Shown here: piece by piece, positions 32,195 through 38,048 of the stretch
Numbering within the stretch: position 1 is the first letter of the stretch
Layout: every line of letters starts with the position of its first letter
Assembly (NCBI RefSeq): GCF_008905045.1
Contig: NZ_VWMY01000087.1
Location: forward strand, 1-38,048
Source: Streptomyces albicerus
Lineage (GTDB): Bacteria > Actinomycetota > Actinomycetes > Streptomycetales > Streptomycetaceae
Direction of reading: 5' to 3'
DNA length: 38,048 nucleotides
Made by a program: the position numbers and the translations under genes
Notes under the pieces: model-generated
Databases searched by the model: none
Told to the model about the DNA's origin: nothing
The model's input: only the letters and a program-made list of their open reading frames with translations

Positions 32195-33400
32195 GTGGCA
32201 GACGCGCTGCGCACCGAGACGGTCGGCGGCATCCTCCTGCTCGCCGCCGCGACCACGGCCCTGGTGTGGGCCAACTCGCTGCTCAGCGCGGCGTATGAGT
32301 CGGTGCGCGACTTCCACCTGGGCATCAAGGCACTGGGCCTGGATCTGTCCATCGCCCACTGGACCTCGGACGGACTGCTGACGATCTTCTTCGTCGCCGG
32401 CGCCGAACTCAAACGCGAGCTGGCGGTCGGCCGGTTTCGCACCGCCGCGACGGCCGTGCTCCCGCTCGTCGCGGCGCTGTGCGGGATGGCGGTCCCGGCA
32501 CTGGTCTACGGGCTCGTCTCCACCTCCGCGGGCGGCGGTTGGAACGGCTGGGCGGTCCCCATGGCCACCGACATCGCCTTCGCCCTGGGCGTCCTCGCGG
32601 TGATCGACACCCATCTCCCCTCCGCCCTGCGCGCCTTCCTGCTCAGCCTCGCGGTAGTCGACGACCTGGGCGCCATTCTCGTCATCGCCATCTTCTACAC
32701 GGCGACCATCAGCCTGCCGCAGCTCGTCGGGGCCGTGCTGGGCCTGGGGCTGTTCTACTGGCTGCACCACCGCAAACGGGCTCACGGCTGGTACTGGTAC
32801 GTTCCCCTCGCGCTGGCCATCTGGGCGCTGACCTACACCAGTGGCGTGCACGCCACCGTCGCCGGAGTGGCCATGGGCCTGCTGCTGCGCGTGGCCAGGG
32901 ACGGCCCCGATGAGGCCCGGCCGGCCGAGCACATCGAGCACATCGTCCGGCCGCTCTCCGCCGGAGTCGCGGTCCCTCTCTTCGCCCTCTTCGCAGCCGG
33001 GGTGAGCCTGTCGAGCAAGACGCTGACCGAAGTCCTCGGCAGCCCCGAACCCCTCGGCGTGACCATCGGCCTGGCCGCCGGCAAAACGCTGGGCATCTTC
33101 GCCGGCTCCTACCTGGCCGTCCGCTTCACCCGCGCACAGCTCAACCCCGACCTCGCCTGGGCTGACGTCTTCGCCCTGTCGATGCTCGCCGGGATCGGCT
33201 TCACCGTCTCCCTCCTGATCGGCGAACTCGCCTACCCCGACCCGGCAGACGCCGAACCGATCAAGGCCGCCGTCCTTCTGGGCTCCCTCACCGCCGCGCT
33301 CGTCGCGTCCGTTCTACTCAGGATGCGCAACGCCAAGTACCGCAGGCTGTACGAAGAGGAGAACGCAGACGAGGACACTCCCGGCCGGCATGGAAGGTGA
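32195..33400 (+). CDS. nhaA: Na+/H+ antiporter NhaA, probable +1 frameshift at the N-terminus
   Basis: A 401-residue antiporter with the NhaA hallmarks: ATDIAFALG (Asp126) and the ion-binding pair in VVDDLGAI (Asp156, Asp157), and about 11 hydrophobic helices. It exchanges Na+ for H+ at the cytoplasmic membrane. In frame +1 at 32128-32190 lies MRLKNRESGPFLGRLPRPER, the usual cytoplasmic N-terminus (typical PERN followed by FVADALRTE). Here GTC-G-GTG contains one extra G relative to that frame, and the frame used downstream begins at GTG 32195 (VADALRTETVGG). Either the gene is expressed from that GTG (GGAG upstream at 10 bases) with a shortened N-terminus, or the extra base is an error or an inactivating mutation. 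All TM segments are intact. Confidence 0.88.
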   Translation: MADALRTETVGGILLLAAATTALVWANSLLSAAYESVRDFHLGIKALGLDLSIAHWTSDGLLTIFFVAGAELKRELAVGRFRTAATAVLPLVAALCGMAVPALVYGLVSTSAGGGWNGWAVPMATDIAFALGVLAVIDTHLPSALRAFLLSLAVVDDLGAILVIAIFYTATISLPQLVGAVLGLGLFYWLHHRKRAHGWYWYVPLALAIWALTYTSGVHATVAGVAMGLLLRVARDGPDEARPAEHIEHIVRPLSAGVAVPLFALFAAGVSLSSKTLTEVLGSPEPLGVTIGLAAGKTLGIFAGSYLAVRFTRAQLNPDLAWADVFALSMLAGIGFTVSLLIGELAYPDPADAEPIKAAVLLGSLTAALVASVLLRMRNAKYRRLYEEENADEDTPGRHGR

Positions 33401-33419
33401 GCTGCTCGCCGTTGGGCGG

Positions 33420-33760
33420 CTACCCAAGGAAGGGACCGGGGTTCGTCCAGGCGGCCACTCCTGTTCGGCGGCGGTCGGAGGGGGCCGGTGGCGATGGGTT
33501 CGGGTTCGGGGCGGGTGATTCCGGGCGGGCGATGGCGCTGATCGCCCATTCCTCCTCCACCAGGCGGTGGATGTCCTCAAAGCGATGGCGTTTCCGTCGG
33601 TGGCATCGCCTCCTGCTCGGCGTGTTCGCGCAGGGAGTTGCGGTGCTGGTGGCAGGTCTTCTCCACCGCGGCGGACAGGTTCTGAATCGGACCGGTGTCC
33701 GCAGCCCCGCGCCGGGTTCGGCGGCATGCTCCTTCGGCGACATCCGCTACGGGCTGTGGA
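33420..33760 (-). mobile_element. ISL3-family transposase relic
   Basis: The minus strand reads RHRFEDIHRLVEEEWAISAI at about 33525-33595, the first helix-turn-helix of ISL3-type transposases (normally followed by ARRLGLDRKTVRRF). The frame turns to Pro/Ser noise directly after, and upstream pieces (VEKTCHQHRNSLREHAEQEA) are in another frame. It is a small decayed fragment with no visible ends. Confidence 0.55.
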
Positions 33761-33987
33761 GGCGGACCCCGAAGCGGTCGGAACGCGCGGCGCCCGCCTC
33801 GTGCGTGGGATCCATGGCGGCAGTGGGGTGGTGCCGGACAAAGGAGCTGTGCACCGCGGGTCCGTCGGGCGGAGACTTTGCCTAGGCTTTGTGCAGGGCG
33901 GAAGGGGGCACTGGGCTTTCCACCGCTCAGGTCTCCCGGTGCACCGGGAAACTGACAGCCGTCCTTTCTCCTCCGCCGGAGTTCACT

Positions 33988-35046
33988 GTGCCCCACCAGG
34001 GAAGCCGCCCCATGCCGCTCACCGCGTTGTCCGCGTTGCCCTTCGCGGTGATGCTCATCGTGGCGGTGGTGGATCTGAGCGCCGGGCCCGGCGTCGGCTT
34101 CCTACCGCTCGTTTCTCTCGGCCCGGCCTTCGCCGGGCTCGTCGGCGGTTGGCGGCGCACGGCGGCGATCGGCACGGTGGCCCTGGCACTGTGTGTGGCT
34201 CTGGGGCTGTACAACGGCCTGATCGACGCCCGGCGGGGCCACACAGCTCTGGTATCCGTGGTGGGGGTGACCGCCGCGGGCATCGTCGCCGCCGTGATGC
34301 GGCAGCGCCGGGAGACCGAGCTGGCCAGCGTCCGCTCGATCGCGGAAGTGGCTCAGCGAGTGCTCCTCAGACCCGTTCCGCGCAGCGCCGGACCGCTGCG
34401 GACCGCCGTGTCGTACAGCTCAGCGGTCGCCGAGGCCCGTATCGGCGGCGACTTGTACGAAGTGGTCGCAACGCCCCACGGTGTACGGGTGATCGTGGGT
34501 GACGTCCAGGGCAAGGGGCTGGAGGCGGTGGAGACCGCCGCCATCGTGCTGGGTACCTTCCGGGAGGCCGCGCCTGAGGAGCCCGATCTTGCGGCGGTGG
34601 GACGCCGCCTGGAGCGTGCCGCCGACCGTGAGATGCGGGGCGAGAGGTTCGTGACGGCGATCCTCGCCGAGGTCACCGGCGACCGGGCCGTGACCCTGCT
34701 CAGCTACGGCCACCCCGCGCCCATGCTCGTACGCGCCGACGGAACCGTCCGCTTCCCCGAGCCGCCCGATTACGCCCTGCCACTCGGCCTCGGTGTGCAC
34801 GGGGCGCTGGCCCCGCAGCCCTATAGCGTGGACTTCGCCGCGGGCGACCAGCTGCTGCTCCACACCGACGGAGTCACCGAGGCACGGAACCCGTCGGGAA
34901 CGTTCTATCCGCTCGGCGAGCGGGCTTATCTACTGAAGGAGCCCGACCCCGAGGCCGCGCTGGCGGCGCTCCGGAAAGATCTTGCCCAGTATGTCGAAGG
35001 ACCTCTCCACGACGACGCGGCCATGCTCCTGCTGCGCTACCGCTGA
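33988..35046 (+). CDS. Membrane-anchored SpoIIE/PP2C-type serine phosphatase
   Basis: A 352-residue protein. The N-terminal about 110 residues hold three to four TM segments (LPFAVMLIVAVVDLS; VGFLPLVSLGPAFAGLVGG; IGTVALALCVALGLYNGLI; LVSVVGVTAAGIVAAVMR). The cytoplasmic SpoIIE domain has the metal-site segments GGDLYEV, GDVQGKGLEAVE and LHTDGVTEARN. Such proteins dephosphorylate anti-sigma factor antagonists in stress or development pathways. The GTG at 33988 is preferred, with GGAG six bases upstream; an ATG at 34012 is the alternative. No sensor or anti-sigma gene is adjacent. Confidence 0.9.
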   Translation: MPHQGSRPMPLTALSALPFAVMLIVAVVDLSAGPGVGFLPLVSLGPAFAGLVGGWRRTAAIGTVALALCVALGLYNGLIDARRGHTALVSVVGVTAAGIVAAVMRQRRETELASVRSIAEVAQRVLLRPVPRSAGPLRTAVSYSSAVAEARIGGDLYEVVATPHGVRVIVGDVQGKGLEAVETAAIVLGTFREAAPEEPDLAAVGRRLERAADREMRGERFVTAILAEVTGDRAVTLLSYGHPAPMLVRADGTVRFPEPPDYALPLGLGVHGALAPQPYSVDFAAGDQLLLHTDGVTEARNPSGTFYPLGERAYLLKEPDPEAALAALRKDLAQYVEGPLHDDAAMLLLRYR

Positions 35047-35239
35047 CGGCGAGCCGCAGCGCCGACGCCACCCGCCGTCGTCTCCGTCCTCGTCACGAGG
35101 CACGGATGCCGTGGTCATCGGCCCGTTGGAGCTGATCCGCTGGCGGGTGCCCAGGCAAGTGGTCGCGGTGGACCCACTGCCGGACTCCGGCAACGAGTTC
35201 GCTTGGCGGGTCAGGTTGCCGCGGGCGTGCGGTTGCCGG

Positions 35240-35720
35240 TTACGGGGTCAAGGTCTGGCCGAGGCGGGAGCCCGCGGGGGTGCCCAGGGTGTGGCGGCCG
35301 TAGTAGACGCAACTTGTCGTTGGCCTCGGTCCAGCCGGTGATGCCGCTGGTGTCCTGGTTGTAGCTCAGTGCACCGGAGCCGGTCAGGCCGGCCGACGTG
35401 CCCTTCAGCAGCAGGGCCAGGCCCGCGTTGGACTGGTTGGCGCCGCTGCGGGTGATGTCCTCGTTCGGCAGACCGGTCAGCACGTCGGCGTAGTCGTCGA
35501 GGTTGTAGTCGTCGGCGGAGACGGACCAGCCCATGGCGTCGCCGGCTTCGGCGGCGCCCGGAACTCCTGTGGTGTCCTGGTGGATCATGGTCATGCCAGT
35601 GGTGGTGAAGCCGGTGGAGGTGCCGGGGACGACGATGACTTGGCCGCCGACCTTGGCGCCGGACTCGGCGAGCGCCAAGCGGCCTGGGCCTCCACGTCCG
35701 GCGACACGTCCGGAGCGCTC
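35240..35720 (-). pseudogene. FG-GAP/integrin-like repeat protein 3' relic
   Basis: Read leftwards: ALAESGAKVGGQVIVVPGTS, AGDAMGWSVSADDYNLDDYA and ADVLTGLPNEDITRSGANQS are FG-GAP (VCBS-like) propeller blades of secreted actinobacterial proteins. The end of the blade series switches frame to VYYGRHTLGTPAGSRLGQTL, the usual tail, with a stop at 35240. The signal peptide and first blades are missing and the upstream frame is broken, so it is a dead 3' fragment. Confidence 0.65.
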
Positions 35721-35779
35721 TGAAGAAATGTCGTGCGCACTCTCTTGACAGCCCGTTCGGTGTCCGTGAGGGTGATGTG

Positions 35780-35793
35780 AATGAACATTCATT
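35780..35793. promoter_or_regulatory. TetR-type operator AATGAA-CA-TTCATT upstream of thiolase copy 2
   Basis: Perfect 6-base arms separated by CA, 23 bases upstream of the relic start at 35816. It matches the site at 23407-23420 upstream of thiolase copy 1 at the same relative position, so it was probably duplicated with that unit. Confidence 0.6.
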
Positions 35794-35815
35794 AACTATG
35801 ATCTTAAGTGCACAA

Positions 35816-36050
35816 ATGGGCGGAACAGGCGCTGTCATTCCTGGTCCCGCTGCTGCGCGGCGCGGCTTGTGCCCGGCGCGGGACTGGAGGGCTCATGGTC
35901 GCGTCCCCCGCGTGACCGTCGACAGAGCAGGAATCGTCCCCGAGAAACGTCAGCGGCGGCTTCGTTTCGGCCTCCCCGCCGGACACCTTCGATCAACAGA
36001 ATCTCGGCGCCGTCGCGGCCAGCCAACGCGGCCTGGCACCAGCCGCGTTC
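35816..36050 (+). pseudogene. Thiolase 5' relic, copy 2
   Basis: The first frame reads MGGTGAVIPG, a match to the thiolase opening (copy 1: MDGPGVVIAG). A frame break follows. A second frame then gives NVSGGFVSASPPDTFDQQNL and GAVAASQRGLAPAAF, which aligns residue by residue with copy 1 (DVSRGFVCVSLPETFEQQNL; GAVAAGELGLAPVAF). At least two indels are present and the active-site part is missing. It cannot make an enzyme. Confidence 0.7.
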
Positions 36051-36346
36051 AGGGCGAACTGCGCAAGACGCCCACGTCGAAGGTGCGCAAGCACACGCTG
36101 CGCCCGCAGGGGCGACGGACGAGACCAGGCGGGCCCGCCGCCGCCAGGGCCCGCATACCGCGGAACGCCGAACGGGGCCACACGGCGCTGGTCCGTACCG
36201 TGCCTGAAGGGTTTCACGCACACGCACACGCGCTCTCCCCCACCACAACTACCGATGCGTTGGAGGACCTTCTGGTCATCAGTGAACGGAAAACCCCGCA
36301 ATTCGCCGGGCTGTGACCCGGTTCGGCCGGACAGAAGGAGCTGTGC

Positions 36347-37255
36347 GTGTCTGTCGAAAGCGTTTCACGCACTGGTCGGTCCCGTGCGGTCACCTTGTCG
36401 GTGTGCCTGATCGCGATCGTCGCAGCGGTACTGGGCACTTCGCTGCCCGCCCACTCCGCGCCACAGAATCAGCCCCCCAGAGCCAAGGCCGGCCAGATCC
36501 CCGACCCCCCGCTGCCCGATGCCGACAACTGGCTCTGCAGGCCAACCGAACGGCATCCCGACCCCGTGGTGCTGGTGCACGGTCTCTTCGCGACGCCCAG
36601 CGTCAACTGGCCGTTCGTCGCGGAAGGGCTGCGCAAGGCGGGATTCTGCGTCTTCGCCCTGACCTACGGCACCGGGAATGGCGAGTATCCGTTGCCCGCG
36701 GTGGCACCGCTCGAGGAGTCGGCGAAGGACCTCAAGCATTACGTCGACCGCGTGCGGATCGTCACTGGTGCCAAGAAGGTCGACCTGGTGGGACACAGCG
36801 CGGGTGGGCTGATGCCCCGTCAGTACCTGCGCTTCGAAGGCGGAGCCAGGTTCGTCGACGACTTGGTCGCCCTCGGGCCGCCGAACCACGGCACCGAGTT
36901 CCGCTCCCCGTGGCACGACATGCCGAAGTGGGTCGCCAACGCATTCTGCCCGTCATGCCTGCAGTTCACCGCCGGTTCGAAGTTCATCGTCCACCTCAAC
37001 GAGGGGCACGAGGTGGAGCCCGGCGTCAGCTACACCACCATCAGCACAAAACTCGACGAGTACATCATCCCGTACACCAGTGCCCGGCTGAAGGGAGCAC
37101 CCGGTCAGGTCACCAATATCACGGTGCAGGAAAAATGCCCGGGCAGCACCATCAACCACCTCGGGCTCGCCTTCGACGCGGTTCCACTGCAGTGGGTGGT
37201 GAACGCGCTGGAGCGGCCAGGCCCGGCGGACCCGGCATTCCAGCCCATCTGCTGA
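36347..37255 (+). CDS. Secreted lipase/esterase (alpha/beta hydrolase), copy 2
   Basis: A 302-residue exported lipase closely similar to copy 1 at 21027-21929 along its whole length, including GHSAGGLMPRQYLRFEGGA and SYTTISTKLDEYIIPYTSA. The signal peptide (RAVTLSVCLIAIVAAVLGTS) likely ends after AHSA (Ala38). The nucleophile is Ser151 in GHSAG, with the Asp in KLDEYI and the His in STINHLGL as partners. The GTG at 36347 has GGAG six bases upstream. It lies downstream of the thiolase relic as in copy 1 and is followed by a strong hairpin. Substrate unknown; secretion suggests scavenging of extracellular esters. Confidence 0.93.
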   Translation: MSVESVSRTGRSRAVTLSVCLIAIVAAVLGTSLPAHSAPQNQPPRAKAGQIPDPPLPDADNWLCRPTERHPDPVVLVHGLFATPSVNWPFVAEGLRKAGFCVFALTYGTGNGEYPLPAVAPLEESAKDLKHYVDRVRIVTGAKKVDLVGHSAGGLMPRQYLRFEGGARFVDDLVALGPPNHGTEFRSPWHDMPKWVANAFCPSCLQFTAGSKFIVHLNEGHEVEPGVSYTTISTKLDEYIIPYTSARLKGAPGQVTNITVQEKCPGSTINHLGLAFDAVPLQWVVNALERPGPADPAFQPIC

Positions 37256-37285
37256 CCCCGAAGGGATGAGCAACCACTCTCCCTG

Positions 37286-37319
37286 CCCGCCCCTTTCCAC
37301 ACAGGACGGGAGGGGCGGG
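37286..37319 (+). terminator. Terminator hairpin after lipase copy 2
   Basis: Perfect 9-base arms CCCGCCCCT (37286-37294) and AGGGGCGGG (37311-37319) with a 16-base loop, 30 bases past the lipase stop. No T-run follows, as is common in actinobacteria. Confidence 0.6.
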
Positions 37320-37431
37320 GCCCGGGAAACTGCCCAGTCGAGCACCCCACCGGGAGGCTCGCTGAGCTGAGACGGGTGCGTGCCGGCCGTGCCCGGGACC
37401 GGAGTTGACCTTGACCTTCGCCGACAGCACT

Positions 37432-37970
37432 TCATGCTGGTTGGTCGGCCGGGCCTGCAGTGCTGGGTTTCGGTGCCCCGGCCGACTGAGGGGTTGTCTG
37501 TGGAGGCGGCGAAATCCTCGACGGACACGTGCGGGTGTGAGGCGCCCTGAGCGTGGTGGCCGCTCCCAGGGTTGCGGAGGTCTTCTGCGAGGGGCCGGGC
37601 GAGGCGGAGTTGCGTGTGGGCGGCAATGACCAGCCAGGTCCAGCGATCGGCGGCGGCCGGCTCACGGAGTTTAGGAACGGTCCACCCCAAGGTCTGCTTC
37701 ACCATTCTGAAGGTGTGTTCAAGATCGAATCTGCGCAGGAACGCCTGCCAGAGCCGGTCCACATCCCCGGCCGCGGCACCGGTGGCCGACCACCACAGCC
37801 AGACCGGCCTTGGGCGGCGGTCTCCACGGAGGTGGTCGACCTGAAGACGGATGACGGTGCCTTCGACGACCGGCAGCTCTCCTTCGGGGTAGTCGGCCCA
37901 GGCCGAGCGCCGGACCAGCAGCGGGTGCAGACGGTCCCAGGCGGTGGCGACGGCCTTGCCCTAGGGGGTG
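37432..37970 (-). mobile_element. NF041680/IS4-like DDE transposase relic
   Basis: Read leftwards: GKAVATAWDRLHPLLVRRSA, ADYPEGELPVVEGTVIRLQV, then LWQAFLRRFDLEHTFRMVKQ and LGWTVPKLREPAAADRWTWL, and a tail (PQSAGAPKPSTAGPADQPA) in a shifted frame. These are the C-terminal half of a large Streptomyces DDE transposase family; the RRFDLEHTFRMVKQ segment carries the Glu of the triad. The start is cut off at about 37970 by an in-frame TAG and the adjoining IS5 tail. Not functional. Confidence 0.65.
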
Positions 37971-37980
37971 TCTTCAAATG

Positions 37981-38048
37981 TCACGCCCACATCAGGAGCG
38001 ATGCGAGGGTGACGGCTGCTTGGTAGGACTCGGCGGTCTTCTCGTAGC
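37981..38048 (-). mobile_element. IS5-family transposase C-terminus, cut by the window edge
   Basis: The minus strand from the window end reads YEKTAESYQAAVTLASLLMW, then A and a stop at 37981-37983. This is the usual tail of IS5-type (IS1647-like) Streptomyces transposases. The rest lies outside the window, so whether the element is intact is unknown. It abuts the broken 5' end of the NF041680-like relic, suggesting insertion or recombination there. Confidence 0.6.

Noticed and set aside
1..38048. CRISPR array, tRNA, rRNA or riboswitch
   Set aside because: No regularly spaced repeats, cloverleaf-like sequences or known aptamer motifs were seen on reading both strands; a covariance-model scan would be needed to exclude small RNAs.

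Overview
The window is high-GC actinobacterial DNA. Short GTGA/ATGA overlaps between genes, frequent GTG starts, GGAGG-type ribosome binding sites and the gene families present (LuxR with an NB-ARC-type ATPase, terpene cyclase plus P450, DUF2180, DUF3040, DUF4232, FG-GAP and NF041680-like transposase relics) all point to Streptomyces or a close relative. The many broken genes and insertion sequence relics suggest accessory, possibly chromosome-arm, DNA. No tRNA, rRNA or CRISPR array was seen.

Region 1 (1-14.9 kb) holds the 3' end of a crotonase, a LuxR-family ATPase regulator on the + strand, and a compact minus-strand operon of six genes running from 14269 to 3943: a multi-TM acyltransferase-like protein, a polymerase-like protein with a carrier domain, six TM segments and three beta-helix domains, an NRPS (half-condensation, adenylation, carrier, thioesterase), a SyrP/TauD-type Fe/2-oxoglutarate oxygenase, and the SbnB/SbnA pair that makes L-2,3-diaminopropionate (Dap). 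Most junctions overlap by 4 bases. The polymerase-like protein has the membrane and beta-helix architecture of the C-terminal two thirds of epsilon-poly-L-lysine synthetase (Pls), but its adenylation domain sits on a separate protein. By-eye specificity residues of that domain (DIWQSTADDK) fit a small diamino acid. My reading is a split Pls-like system making a Dap-based, possibly oxidised, homo-oligomer or polymer. This is the most interesting system in the window. Poly-Dap is known from Streptomyces albulus, so novelty depends on comparison with that cluster.

Region 2 (14.9-19.2 kb) starts with decayed genes, followed by a minus-strand terpene cassette: cytochrome P450, class I terpene cyclase and an E-type polyprenyl diphosphate synthase translationally coupled to the cyclase.

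Region 3 (19.2-26 kb) is decayed: a frameshifted amidohydrolase, an intact secreted lipase, an IS110-type transposase relic, a thiolase fragment joined to another relic, a probably frameshifted unknown gene, and a truncated DUF4232 lipoprotein fused end to end with the tail of an ATPase-like gene.

Region 4 (26-35 kb) holds mostly intact housekeeping or stress-type genes: DUF2180, a single Ig-like domain protein, a GH15 glucoamylase/trehalase-like enzyme, a PucR-type regulator, two small CBS-pair proteins, DUF3040, an NhaA antiporter with a suspicious frameshift near its start, and a membrane-anchored SpoIIE-type phosphatase.

Region 5 (35-38 kb) repeats the theme of region 3: an FG-GAP relic, a second thiolase 5' relic with a near-identical TetR-type operator, and a second lipase closely similar to the first. 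The lipase-plus-thiolase unit is therefore duplicated in the window. The right edge is made of two transposase fragments.
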